This document shows, piece after piece, positions 9,403 through 18,957 of a DNA stretch of 32,297 bases. The translations under genes and the position numbers were made by a program. Source of the DNA: Ruminococcus sp. GTDB taxonomy: Bacteria > Bacillota > Clostridia > Lachnospirales > Lachnospiraceae. The notes beneath the pieces were generated by a model. The model saw only the letters and a program-made list of their open reading frames with translations. It made no database searches and was not told where the DNA came from. Where the stretch lies: NCBI GenBank assembly GCA_029258605.1, contig JARHYE010000018.1, positions 1 through 32,297 of the forward strand, read 5' to 3'. Each line of letters begins with the position of its first letter. Position 1 is the stretch's first letter.

Positions 9403-9687
9403 ATGGAAGAAAGGCAGATGCCAAAGGCACACAAAGTTGTATTTAATAATCGAAAAAGTGGTATGGTTACAGGGGTTGTTGATGTAATCTCATTTGATCT
9501 TAATGAAGTGTTGCTTCAAACAGAATTAGGACTATTAACAGTAAAAGGTACAGATCTTCATGTAAATAGATTAAATCTAGAAAAAGGGGAAGTGGATCTG
9601 GCAGGAAATGTGGATAGTTTTGTATATTCTGGCGCAAATCAGGCGGCACATCAAGAAGATGGTTTTTTTGCAAAATTATTTAAATAG
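9403..9687 (+). CDS. yabP: Sporulation protein YabP
   Basis: KAHKVVFNNRKSGMVTGVVDVISFDLNEVLLQTELGLLTVKGTDLHVNRLNLEKGEVDLAG is YabP-typical; synteny. Confidence 0.92.
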   Translation: MEERQMPKAHKVVFNNRKSGMVTGVVDVISFDLNEVLLQTELGLLTVKGTDLHVNRLNLEKGEVDLAGNVDSFVYSGANQAAHQEDGFFAKLFK

Positions 9688-9696
9688 GGAAACGAT

Positions 9697-10023
9697 ATGT
9701 TTGAAGTAGGAAGGGAATTTTTCGTTTTTATTTATGCAGTCCTGACAGGAATGTTTCTTATGTTTTCCTATGAGTTTTTACAGTTCGTGCGATGTCTGAT
9801 TCCACATAAATTATGGATTGTGAATTTGGAAGACATTCTTTTTTGGCTTTATACTTCCCTTTATTTATTTCGGCAAATGTATAGAACTACGAATGGAAGT
9901 ATTCGTTGGTTTTTTGTGATCGGAATATTCTTAGGAACTGGAATTGCTTGGTATTTTTGTTATAGAGGAAGAAGATATTTTAGAGGCAAGAAAAATCTTG
10001 AAAAGGGAAACCAGACAAGATAA
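9697..10023 (+). CDS. yabQ: Spore cortex biosynthesis protein YabQ
   Basis: Hydrophobic protein with YabQ-like DILFWLYTSLYLF; follows yabP. Confidence 0.85.
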   Translation: MFEVGREFFVFIYAVLTGMFLMFSYEFLQFVRCLIPHKLWIVNLEDILFWLYTSLYLFRQMYRTTNGSIRWFFVIGIFLGTGIAWYFCYRGRRYFRGKKNLEKGNQTR

Positions 10024-10062
10024 AATAAGAGTAAGAAATTCAAATAAGTTGGGTGGATAAAA

Positions 10063-10395
10063 ATGAAGAAAAATCAAAAACGTACACAGGCAAGACCGAA
10101 AAGACGTCGCTATGCCTTAGGTCGCTATCGCCGAAGTGCAGGGCTTGTTAGCATTGTCTTTGTTTTTCTTGTAGGAATACTTTTAATCAATGCCATCAAT
10201 CTCCAAAAGAAAAAAGAAGCTTATAAACAGCAGCAAGAAGAACTTCAAACGCAAATTGATGCACAGAAGCAACGAGCAGAAGAAATTAAAGAATTAAAAG
10301 ACTATGTACAGACAGAGGAATTTGAAAAAGAAATTGCAGAAGAAAAATTAGGTCTTGTTGATCCAGATGAAATTATATTTAAACCAGTGAAATAA
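10063..10395 (+). CDS. divIC: Septum formation initiator family protein (DivIC-like)
   Basis: Basic N-terminus, one TM, coiled coil, EEKLGLVDPDEIIFKPVK ending; synteny. Confidence 0.87.
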   Translation: MKKNQKRTQARPKRRRYALGRYRRSAGLVSIVFVFLVGILLINAINLQKKKEAYKQQQEELQTQIDAQKQRAEEIKELKDYVQTEEFEKEIAEEKLGLVDPDEIIFKPVK

Positions 10396-10408
10396 AGCGA
10401 TTACAAAA

Positions 10409-10438
10409 GAGAAGCTCCGGAAGATCCGGGGCTTTTCT
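10409..10438 (+). terminator. Probable terminator after divIC
   Basis: AAGCTCCGG/CCGGGGCTT stem with one G·U then TTCT. Confidence 0.6.
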
Positions 10439-10489
10439 ATTGCCGAAAAAGTAATATCAACTTGAAGAAGGGAACAGGAGGGAGAAAAG

Positions 10490-11887
10490 ATGAGTGATGG
10501 ACAGGCACTACATACAAGTCCGTATGTAGTCCAAATTGAAAAATTTTCAGATTCTTTGAAACGTTTATCTCAAATTTATATGGAGCTTGAAGAAAAAAAG
10601 AAATGTTTTACAAATGAGGAAATTGATCTTATCTTTGAACAGGTAAAGGAAAAGGTGTGCAAAAAATGTGAAAAGTGCGACTGGTGCCTGAAAGATAATA
10701 TTGTACATACTTGTCAAATGGAATATGAGGTGCTTTCCGCCATTGATCGATATGGGAATGAGTTAAATACAGAAACAAAAAGAAACTTGCAGGCAAAATG
10801 CATTCGAGCTCCTCGGTTTTTAAGAGAAACATTGGAAGCGTTTCATGAAGCAAGACAAAATATGATGTGGACGAACAAAATGGCACAAAGTCGAGAAGGA
10901 TGTGCAGCACAGATGAATACCTTTGCAGACATGCTTAAAGTTACGGCGAGAGAACTAGAAGACAGTGTTTTTGTAGATGAGCGCATGGAAAAGCGGGTAA
11001 TGGAGTCGTTAAGAAAATTAGGACTTCGAGTGCTAAATGTAACTCTGCTTATTAACAAAGATGGAAAGTATGAAGTTCAGGTTATTGCGCGTGCAATGAA
11101 TAAAGAGTGTGTGACCATGAAAGAAGTAATTCATGCAATCTCCGAAACACTTGGGAAGAAATTTATTTTGGATCACGTGAACAATCCAATAGTTGGACGA
11201 GAATATACGACCATTGTTTGTATGGAAGGACCTATTTATTATACATTACAAGGAATTGCAAAAATCGGAAAAGGCTGCAGTCAAATTTCAGGGGACAACT
11301 TTACAATGATGGAACTTCCTGGTGGAAGACAAGGGGTCGCTCTTTCTGATGGGATGGGATCAGGAGAAAAAGCTTGCAAGGAAAGTACATTGGTAATAGA
11401 ACTGTTGGAAGAACTTTTAGAAGCAGGATTTCCAGAGAAAATGGCGATTCAAATGATTAATTCTACGTTGGTAATGGGACGAGAGGAAATTCGTTTTTCA
11501 ACCATCGATTTAAGTGTTTTTGACCTTTATACCGGAGAGTGTGAAATTATTAAGGCAGGCGCTTCTTCTACCTTTATCAAAAAGAAAGACAAAGTAGAAC
11601 TTCTTACGTCAACCAGCTTGCCAATTGGAGTTCTTCATACGATCGAATTGGATTCGATTGTTCGGCAATTGGAAGATGGAGATTTTGTGATCATGGTAAC
11701 GGATGGGATTATGGATGCTCTTCCTGTTGGAGAACAGGAGATTATTTTGGAAACTATTATACGAGGAACAGACATTCATAACCCCAAAGATCTGGCGCAT
11801 CACATTTTAGAACAAATATTGAACTGGAATGAAAAACCACCAATGGATGATATGACGGTTCTCGTGGTTGGAATGTGGGAGAGATAG
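10490..11887 (+). CDS. spoIIE: SpoIIE family PP2C-type phosphatase lacking the N-terminal multi-TM domain
   Basis: 465 aa; PP2C motifs GVALSDGMGSGEKA, VFDLYTGECEIIKAGASSTFIKK, DFVIMVTDGIMDA, PPMDDMTVLVVG; located between divIC and tilS. Confidence 0.88.
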   Translation: MSDGQALHTSPYVVQIEKFSDSLKRLSQIYMELEEKKKCFTNEEIDLIFEQVKEKVCKKCEKCDWCLKDNIVHTCQMEYEVLSAIDRYGNELNTETKRNLQAKCIRAPRFLRETLEAFHEARQNMMWTNKMAQSREGCAAQMNTFADMLKVTARELEDSVFVDERMEKRVMESLRKLGLRVLNVTLLINKDGKYEVQVIARAMNKECVTMKEVIHAISETLGKKFILDHVNNPIVGREYTTIVCMEGPIYYTLQGIAKIGKGCSQISGDNFTMMELPGGRQGVALSDGMGSGEKACKESTLVIELLEELLEAGFPEKMAIQMINSTLVMGREEIRFSTIDLSVFDLYTGECEIIKAGASSTFIKKKDKVELLTSTSLPIGVLHTIELDSIVRQLEDGDFVIMVTDGIMDALPVGEQEIILETIIRGTDIHNPKDLAHHILEQILNWNEKPPMDDMTVLVVGMWER

Positions 11888-11896
11888 TACAATACC

Positions 11897-11925
11897 TTGC
11901 ATTCAAAAGGAAAATTCGATATAGT
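11897..11925 (+). promoter_or_regulatory. sigmaA-type promoter TTGCAT-N17-TATAGT directly before tilS
   Basis: TTGCAT 11897-11902, TATAGT 11920-11925. Confidence 0.5.
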
Positions 11926-11931
11926 TGATGT

Positions 11932-13353
11932 ATGATGAAAAAAATAGAGCAGTTTATTGAAAAAAATCATATGATTGAAAATGGAGACAGAATTATCGCA
12001 GGGGTATCGGGCGGAGCAGATTCGGTATGCCTGCTTTTTGTCCTGTTGGAGCTAAGAAAAAAATATGACATTGAGATTATTGCGGTACATGTCAATCATT
12101 GTATCCGAGGAGAAGATGCGTTATCAGATGAGCAATTCACGGTAGATCTATGCAAAACGCAGGATGTAAGATGCATTGTTTTTCGAAAAGAAGTGGAATT
12201 GATTGCAAAAAATAGGAAACAATCTGTGGAGGAGGCAGGTCGTGACGTTAGAAGAGAAGTATTTTTTCAAGTCCTAGAGGAAGAACAAGGAACAAAAATT
12301 GCAATGGCACATCATCAAAATGACAATGCAGAAACATTTTTGATGAACATATCCAGAGGTACGGGAGTAAAGGGATTGGGAGGAATTCGTCCAGTAAATG
12401 GGAATGTAATCCGTCCTCTCCTTTGCATGACACGAGCGCAAATAGAAGAATTTGTAAAAAGCAAACAATGTGGATGGTGTACAGATAAGACCAATAATGA
12501 ACAGGAATATACGAGAAATAAAATCCGTCATGCGGTTCTTCCTGTGTTAGAGCAGCAGGTCAATTCGCATGCCATACAGCATATGAATGAAACAATGGAA
12601 CAATTGAGGGATGTATGGGATTACATGGAAGTGCAAACCCAAGAGGCTATGAATCTTTGCGTGGAACAAACAGAAAAAGGTGAATTGCAGATTGACAAAG
12701 AACACTATGATAAGCTGCATCAAGTGATTCAGTCTATGGTTTTAAAGAAATGCCTAAGTGATATTGCAGGTGCCCAAAGAAATCTTACTTCGGCTCACAT
12801 CGAAGCGATGGCACAACTTATGGGGAAACAATGTGGAAAGAGTAGGAATCTTCCATATGAAGTGGAGGCAATTCGCAATTACAGAGGAATATTACTTAGA
12901 AAAAGGAAACATAAAGAAGAGGAAACAAAAGGAGAAACAGAAGAGATTGCACTCAATATTCCGGGAAAAACTTATCTTCCAAAGAGGAATCTGATTCTTG
13001 AATGTTTGATACGCAAAAAAGATGAGATTATAATGGATGAGATCCCACAAAAACCCTACACGAAATGGTTTGATTATGATATAATAAAGGGTAACCTGAC
13101 GGTGAGAAGCAGACGGACAGGGGACTATATCGTGATTGATAAAATGGGAAAAAAACAAAAGATAAAATCCTATTTTGTTAATGAGAAAATACCGGCAGAG
13201 CAGAGAAATCTGATTCCATTAATCTGTGATGGTGAAGAAGTGATATGGATTGTAGGTTATCGTATGAGTAGTGCGTGCCAGGTGGTTAAAACGACGAAGA
13301 ATATACTTGAGATAACAGTGATGGAGGAAAAAGAGAATGTCAGAAAAGATTAG
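11932..13353 (+). CDS. tilS: tRNA(Ile)-lysidine synthase
   Basis: PP-loop AGVSGGADSVCLL, VNHCIRGEDALSDEQF, AHHQNDNAETFLMNISRGTGVKGLGGI. Confidence 0.94.
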   Translation: MMKKIEQFIEKNHMIENGDRIIAGVSGGADSVCLLFVLLELRKKYDIEIIAVHVNHCIRGEDALSDEQFTVDLCKTQDVRCIVFRKEVELIAKNRKQSVEEAGRDVRREVFFQVLEEEQGTKIAMAHHQNDNAETFLMNISRGTGVKGLGGIRPVNGNVIRPLLCMTRAQIEEFVKSKQCGWCTDKTNNEQEYTRNKIRHAVLPVLEQQVNSHAIQHMNETMEQLRDVWDYMEVQTQEAMNLCVEQTEKGELQIDKEHYDKLHQVIQSMVLKKCLSDIAGAQRNLTSAHIEAMAQLMGKQCGKSRNLPYEVEAIRNYRGILLRKRKHKEEETKGETEEIALNIPGKTYLPKRNLILECLIRKKDEIIMDEIPQKPYTKWFDYDIIKGNLTVRSRRTGDYIVIDKMGKKQKIKSYFVNEKIPAEQRNLIPLICDGEEVIWIVGYRMSSACQVVKTTKNILEITVMEEKENVRKD

Positions 13354-13864
13354 TGTATTAGTATCAGAAGAAGAAGTGACAAAGAGACTAAAGGAACTCG
13401 GCGAGCAGATTAGCAAAGATTACGAAGGAAAATCAATTCACATGATCTGCATTTTAAAAGGCGGAGTATTCTTTATGGTAGATCTTTCAAAGAGAATCAG
13501 TGTTCCAGTATCGTTAGATTTTATGAGTGTAAGTAGTTATGGAAATGGAACAAAATCAAGTGGAGTAGTACGTATTGCAAAAGATTTAGATGAATCTATA
13601 GAAGGCAAAGATGTTCTGATCGTAGAAGATATTATTGATTCAGGAAGAACATTGTATTATCTGATGGACATTTTGAAAAAACGCAATCCAAACAGCATTC
13701 GTTTGTGCACATTATTAGATAAACCTGAGAGAAGAGAAAAAGACGTAAAGGTTGATTATGTAGGATTTGAAATTCCAGATGAATTTGTAGTTGGTTACGG
13801 TCTTGATTATGCTCAAAAATATAGAAACCTTCCATACATCGGTGTAGTAGAAGGTGTAGAGTAG
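13337..13864 (+). CDS. hpt: Hypoxanthine phosphoribosyltransferase
   Basis: PRPP motif [44 protein letters not shown]; overlaps the 3' end of tilS by 17 nt. Confidence 0.95.
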   Translation: MSEKISVLVSEEEVTKRLKELGEQISKDYEGKSIHMICILKGGVFFMVDLSKRISVPVSLDFMSVSSYGNGTKSSGVVRIAKDLDESIEGKDVLIVEDIIDSGRTLYYLMDILKKRNPNSIRLCTLLDKPERREKDVKVDYVGFEIPDEFVVGYGLDYAQKYRNLPYIGVVEGVE

Positions 13865-13880
13865 GAAGGAGAACATATTA

Positions 13881-15707
13881 TTGGAAAATAAAAAAAGTAA
13901 AGGTATGGGCGGAGCAGCCTTACTTACGTTCTTAGTTGTTGTATTTCTTGTTCTTTGGACAACAAATCGTATGCAGATGAAGAATCAGGAAATGACATAC
14001 CAAAGTTTTGTCAAAGAAGTGAAAAATGAGAATGTAGATGAAGTATTGATCCGTCCGAATAAAATAGCGCCTACCGGGGTGGTTACGGTTGCTTTAAAAG
14101 ATGGAAAAACAGTGAAGACAGTGAATGTATCTGATGTAAAAGAGGTACAGAATCTATTGGAAGATCGAGTGGATTATCGGATGCTTGATGTTCCACGTGA
14201 TTCTTGGATTTCAACGATTTTATTGCCACTTCTTCTTACATTTTTCGGAGTTATGTTTTTATTTTTCCTTATGAATCGCCAAAATGGTGGGGCTAATAAT
14301 AAGGCAATGAATTTTGGAAAAAGCCGAGCAAGATTAACAACAGATGCAGATAAAAAAGTAACATTTGCGGATGTGGCTGGCTTGAGAGAGGAAAAAGAGG
14401 AACTGGAAGAAATTGTAGATTTCTTGAAATCTCCAAAGAAATACATTCAAGTAGGAGCGAGAATTCCCAAAGGTGTGTTGCTAGAAGGACCTCCAGGTAC
14501 AGGTAAAACCTTGCTTGCAAAGGCAGTCGCAGGAGAAGCGAAAGTTCCATTCTTTAGCATTTCAGGTTCTGATTTTGTGGAAATGTTTGTTGGTGTGGGT
14601 GCATCACGCGTACGTGATCTTTTTCAAGATGCTAAGAAAAACGCTCCATGTATTGTTTTTATTGATGAAATTGATGCAGTTGGAAGACAAAGAGGAAGTG
14701 GACTTGGAGGAGGACACGATGAGCGTGAACAAACGTTAAATCAGCTTCTGGTAGAAATGGATGGTTTTGGGGCTAACGAAGGAATTATTGTGATTGCAGC
14801 TACCAATAGAAAAGATATTCTTGATCCAGCGATTTTGCGTGCAGGACGATTTGATCGTACCGTTATGGTAGGGCGTCCAGATGTGCAAGGTAGAGAAGAT
14901 ATTTTGAAAGTGCATTCCAAAAATAAACCACTTGGTGATGATGTTGATTTGAAGCAGATTGCACAGACAACAGCAGGATTTACAGGAGCAGATCTTGAAA
15001 ATCTTTTGAATGAGGCAGCAATTCTTGCAGCGAAAGAAGGAAGAGTTTATCTGCAACAGGCAGATATCCGACACGCTTTTGTAAAAATTGGAATAGGACC
15101 AGAAAAAAAGAGCCGCGTTATTTCAGAGAAAGAGCGCCGTATTACAGCGTTTCATGAGTCTGGTCACGCACTTTTATATCACTTGCTTCCAGATGTGGGA
15201 CCTGTGTATAGTGTTTCTATTGTTCCAACAGGAGCGGCAGGCGGATATACAATGCCTCTTCCAGACAAGGATGATATGTTTAGTACAAAAGGACAAATGC
15301 TTCAGGAAATCATCGTATCACTTGGGGGACGTGCAGCAGAAGAAAAAGTCTTTGATGACATTACAACAGGTGCATCTCAAGATATTAAACAGGCAACAGC
15401 CATTGCAAAATCTATGATTACAAAGTTTGGTATGTCTGAAAGACTTGGACTTATTAACTATGATAATGATAACGATGAAGTATTTATCGGACGTGATTTT
15501 GGGCATGCATCTCGTGGATATGGAGAAAAAGTGGCTAGTACCATAGATGAGGAAATCAAACGAATCATAGATGAGTGTTATGGAAAAGCAAAAGCAATGT
15601 TGGAAGAATATAGCGACATTTTATATAACTGTGCAGAATTGTTGCTTGAAAAAGAAAAAATTACAAGAAGTGAATTCGAAGCACTGTTTGATAGTAAAGA
15701 GAGTTAA
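13881..15707 (+). CDS. ftsH: ATP-dependent zinc metalloprotease FtsH (TTG start)
   Basis: Two TM segments, Walker [20 protein letters not shown] zinc motif; SD aaggag before TTG. Confidence 0.97.
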   Translation: MENKKSKGMGGAALLTFLVVVFLVLWTTNRMQMKNQEMTYQSFVKEVKNENVDEVLIRPNKIAPTGVVTVALKDGKTVKTVNVSDVKEVQNLLEDRVDYRMLDVPRDSWISTILLPLLLTFFGVMFLFFLMNRQNGGANNKAMNFGKSRARLTTDADKKVTFADVAGLREEKEELEEIVDFLKSPKKYIQVGARIPKGVLLEGPPGTGKTLLAKAVAGEAKVPFFSISGSDFVEMFVGVGASRVRDLFQDAKKNAPCIVFIDEIDAVGRQRGSGLGGGHDEREQTLNQLLVEMDGFGANEGIIVIAATNRKDILDPAILRAGRFDRTVMVGRPDVQGREDILKVHSKNKPLGDDVDLKQIAQTTAGFTGADLENLLNEAAILAAKEGRVYLQQADIRHAFVKIGIGPEKKSRVISEKERRITAFHESGHALLYHLLPDVGPVYSVSIVPTGAAGGYTMPLPDKDDMFSTKGQMLQEIIVSLGGRAAEEKVFDDITTGASQDIKQATAIAKSMITKFGMSERLGLINYDNDNDEVFIGRDFGHASRGYGEKVASTIDEEIKRIIDECYGKAKAMLEEYSDILYNCAELLLEKEKITRSEFEALFDSKES

Positions 15708-15738
15708 GTAATAATACTTAACTCAAAGGAGGGTTCTT

Positions 15739-17805
15739 ATGAATAAGGACGCACTATTTAGTGATGGAACGTCCAGTTATATGATTCCAACAGAACCGGC
15801 AGAATTCGAAAAAGTAAAAATTAGATTTCGGACGGCGAAGGAAGATGTAGATGATGTGTATTTATATACAAAATCTGGTGCCTTTCGAATGCATAAGATT
15901 CTGTCTGAAGAAGTGTTTGATTATTATGAAATAGAGTGGCAACTAAAAGAGGAACCATTTGGATATTGTTTTCAGGTAAAAAAAGCAAATGAAATTTGCT
16001 TTTATGATCGATGTGGCGTTGCAAAAGAGTATCAGCCATATTATTCTTTTATGATTGTGCCAGGTTTTTCTACACCAGACTGGGCAAAAGGGGCAGTGAT
16101 GTATCAAATTTTTGTAGATCGTTTTTACAATGGAGATACAAGGAATGATGTAGAAGACCGAGAATATATTTACATTGGCCAACCTTGCGAGAAAGTAGAA
16201 GATTGGAACGCTCTTCCAAAGTCTATGGATGTGCGAAGATTTTATGGTGGAGATCTTCAAGGTGTGATGGATAAACTGGACTATCTGGAAGATTTGGGGA
16301 TTGAAGTTATTTATTTTAATCCGCTGTTTGTTTCTCCGTCTAACCATAAATATGACATTCAAGATTATGACTATATCGATCCTCATTATGGAAAGATTGT
16401 AGATGAGGGTGGGGACACACTTCAGCAATGGGAAACGGATAATGTTAATGCCACCAAATACCAGAAACGTACAGGGGCAAAGGCTAATCTAGAAGCAAGT
16501 AATCAGCTTTTTATTGAACTTGTTGAGGAAATGCATAAAAGAGGAATGCGTGTCATTTTGGATGGTGTATTTAATCACTGTGGATCTTTTAATAAATGGA
16601 TGGACAAGGAACGCATATATGATCAACAAGAAGAATATGAAAAAGGTGCATTTGTAAGTAAGGATAGTGTGTATCACAGTTTCTTTCATTTCAACAATGA
16701 AGATCCGTCAGCATGGCCGTACAATTCTAGCTACGATGGTTGGTGGGGACATGATACTTTGCCTAAATTAAACTACGAGAGTTCTCCAAAGTTAGAGCAA
16801 TATATTATTGATATCGGCAAAAAATGGGTATCACCTCCATACAATATTGATGGGTGGAGATTGGATGTTGCAGCCGATCTAGGGTATAGTAACGAATACA
16901 ATCATATCTTTTGGAAGAGATTTAGAAAAGAAATCAAAGCGGTAAGACCAGATGCTTTAATCCTAGCGGAACATTATGGAAATCCGACAGAATGGCTGAT
17001 GGGAGATGAATGGGATAGTGTGATGAACTATGATGCATTCATGGAGCCGGTTACGTGGTTTTTGACAGGAATGGAAAAGCACAGCGACGAGCAGAGAGAA
17101 GAGTTGTGTGGAAATTCCTATAATTTCGTAAATACTATGAATCACTTTATGGCAAGTATGCTTACGCCGTCTTTACAAGTTGCGATGAATGAGCTGTCGA
17201 ACCATGACCATTCTCGATTTCTTACAAGAACCAATCACATGGTAGGAAGAGTTGAATCAAAAGGAAGTAAAGCTGCCGAAGAAGGGGTCAACAAAGCAGT
17301 GATGCGAGAGGCAGTTGTTCTTCAGATGACATGGGTTGGAGCTCCTACGATTTATTATGGAGATGAGGTTGGTCTATGTGGATTTACAGATCCAGATAGT
17401 AGACGGACCTACCCATGGGAACATCAAGATAAGCAGATGTTAAAGTTTCATCGGGAGTTGATTCGTATCCATAAGCAAGAGAAACCTTTAAAAAAAGGAT
17501 CGTTACGTATGCTCTACTGGGCAGATGATGTGATTGCGTATGCTAGATTTGAAGAAGAAGATCAAGTCGTTGTTATTTTAAATAATAGTGAGGAATTAAA
17601 AGAAATCACAGTTCCTGTATGGATAGCGGAAGTGCCAATGAAAGGACGGATGGAACGTTTGATATATAGCTATGAAGAGGGCTATACTACAGCTCCAGAT
17701 GATTATATTGTAGAAGATGGAGAAGTGGTTTTAAATATGGGGCGTCACTCGGCAGTAGTGATGAAGAGGAAAAAAAGACGGGGACTCTTAGATCGCGGGA
17801 TCTAA
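15739..17805 (+). CDS. GH13 family alpha-glycosidase, probably intracellular (neopullulanase-like)
   Basis: GAVMYQIFVDRFYNGD, GWRLDVAADLG, LILAEHYGNP, ELSNHDHSRFL; no signal peptide. Confidence 0.9.
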   Translation: MNKDALFSDGTSSYMIPTEPAEFEKVKIRFRTAKEDVDDVYLYTKSGAFRMHKILSEEVFDYYEIEWQLKEEPFGYCFQVKKANEICFYDRCGVAKEYQPYYSFMIVPGFSTPDWAKGAVMYQIFVDRFYNGDTRNDVEDREYIYIGQPCEKVEDWNALPKSMDVRRFYGGDLQGVMDKLDYLEDLGIEVIYFNPLFVSPSNHKYDIQDYDYIDPHYGKIVDEGGDTLQQWETDNVNATKYQKRTGAKANLEASNQLFIELVEEMHKRGMRVILDGVFNHCGSFNKWMDKERIYDQQEEYEKGAFVSKDSVYHSFFHFNNEDPSAWPYNSSYDGWWGHDTLPKLNYESSPKLEQYIIDIGKKWVSPPYNIDGWRLDVAADLGYSNEYNHIFWKRFRKEIKAVRPDALILAEHYGNPTEWLMGDEWDSVMNYDAFMEPVTWFLTGMEKHSDEQREELCGNSYNFVNTMNHFMASMLTPSLQVAMNELSNHDHSRFLTRTNHMVGRVESKGSKAAEEGVNKAVMREAVVLQMTWVGAPTIYYGDEVGLCGFTDPDSRRTYPWEHQDKQMLKFHRELIRIHKQEKPLKKGSLRMLYWADDVIAYARFEEEDQVVVILNNSEELKEITVPVWIAEVPMKGRMERLIYSYEEGYTTAPDDYIVEDGEVVLNMGRHSAVVMKRKKRRGLLDRGI

Positions 17806-17844
17806 TGTGTGGAATCGAAAGGGGGGTCCCTCAAGGACAAATAA

Positions 17845-17885
17845 AAATGCAGCAAAGGTTTAACTATTGCTGCATTTGTTTTGTT
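17845..17885. terminator. Bidirectional terminator between convergent GH13 and map genes
   Basis: AAATGCAGCAA/TTGCTGCATTT 11-bp stem with T-rich 3' flank and A-rich 5' flank. Confidence 0.8.
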
Positions 17886-17888
17886 TTT

Positions 17889-18752
17889 TTATTTTGTCAA
17901 TACTTCCACACCGTCTTCTGTAATTAGAACCATGTATTCAATCTGTGCGGATAACCCATCATCTAAGGTGTATACAGTCCAGTCATTTTCTTCGTCTACA
18001 AAGAAATCAGAACTTCCTTCGTTGATCATAGGTTCAATTGTAAACATCATACCAGGAACAAGAAGCATTTCGCTTCCCTTAGGAGTTACATAGCTTACGA
18101 AAGGTTCTTCGTGGAATTGAAGGCCAATTCCATGTCCCCCGATATCTTCGACAACAGAATATCCATTTTTTTGTGCATGTGTATTAATAGCATCTGCGAT
18201 ATCCCCAAGATGTCCCCAAGGTTTTGCTGCGGCCAATCCTAATTCTACACATTCCTCTGTAACGCGTACAATTTTTTCGGCACGTTCGGAAACTTTCCCA
18301 ATTTTAAACATTCTAGAAGCATCTGAAAAATACCCGTCTAAAATGGTAGATACATCTACGTTTATAATGTCCCCTTCTTCCAAAATTCGATTTTCATCAG
18401 GGATTCCGTGGCAAACTTCGTTATTAATAGAAGTACAAACGCTTTTTGGAAAACCTTCATAATTCAGAGGGGCAGGAATTCCTCCATGAGCAGTTGTGAC
18501 GTCGTAGACAATTTTGTTGATATCTTCTGTGCTCATACCAGCACGGATGTTTTTGGCAACTTCATCTAATACAAGTGTATTAAGTGCGGCGCTTGCTTTG
18601 ATTTTCTCAATCTGAGCAGGTGTTTTTAATAATTTTCGAGTTGGAACAATTTCTCCTTTCTCTGCATGAAGTTGGATTTTTTCTTCAATAGCCATGTGGC
18701 ATTTTTTATATTTTTTTCCACTGCCACACCAGCAAAGTGCATTTCTTTCCAT
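17889..18752 (-). CDS. map: Type I methionyl aminopeptidase with N-terminal SEC-C zinc motif
   Basis: NALCWCGSGKKYKKCH SEC-C; HGIPDENRILEEGDIINVDVS, GHGIGLQFHEEPF, FTIEPMI. ORF opens at 18800 but an SD upstream of 18752 favours MERNALCW. Confidence 0.93.
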   Translation of the reverse strand: MERNALCWCGSGKKYKKCHMAIEEKIQLHAEKGEIVPTRKLLKTPAQIEKIKASAALNTLVLDEVAKNIRAGMSTEDINKIVYDVTTAHGGIPAPLNYEGFPKSVCTSINNEVCHGIPDENRILEEGDIINVDVSTILDGYFSDASRMFKIGKVSERAEKIVRVTEECVELGLAAAKPWGHLGDIADAINTHAQKNGYSVVEDIGGHGIGLQFHEEPFVSYVTPKGSEMLLVPGMMFTIEPMINEGSSDFFVDEENDWTVYTLDDGLSAQIEYMVLITEDGVEVLTK

Positions 18753-18889
18753 GAAAACACATCTCCTTATATAAAAATTAGTAGATTTTAAAATCCACAT
18801 TTTTTAAAACAATAAGTATTTCTAAACCTCTTACATTCTATCATACTAAAAAATAAAATACCATAACATAATGTAAATGTATGCCAATA

Positions 18890-18935
18890 GATAAAAAATA
18901 GGCAGATACCAAAGAGAGGATCTTGATATCTGCCT
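18890..18935 (-). terminator. Terminator of glgC-glgD (minus strand)
   Basis: AGGCAGATA/TATCTGCCT stem, followed on the minus strand by TATTTTTTAT. Confidence 0.75.
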
Positions 18936-18957
18936 GTAATGTTGAAATTAGTTATCG

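Noticed and set aside
15943-16428. 161-aa minus-strand ORF inside GH13
   Set aside because: Antisense to a strongly supported CDS, low-complexity I/N/K-rich translation, no SD or family motif.
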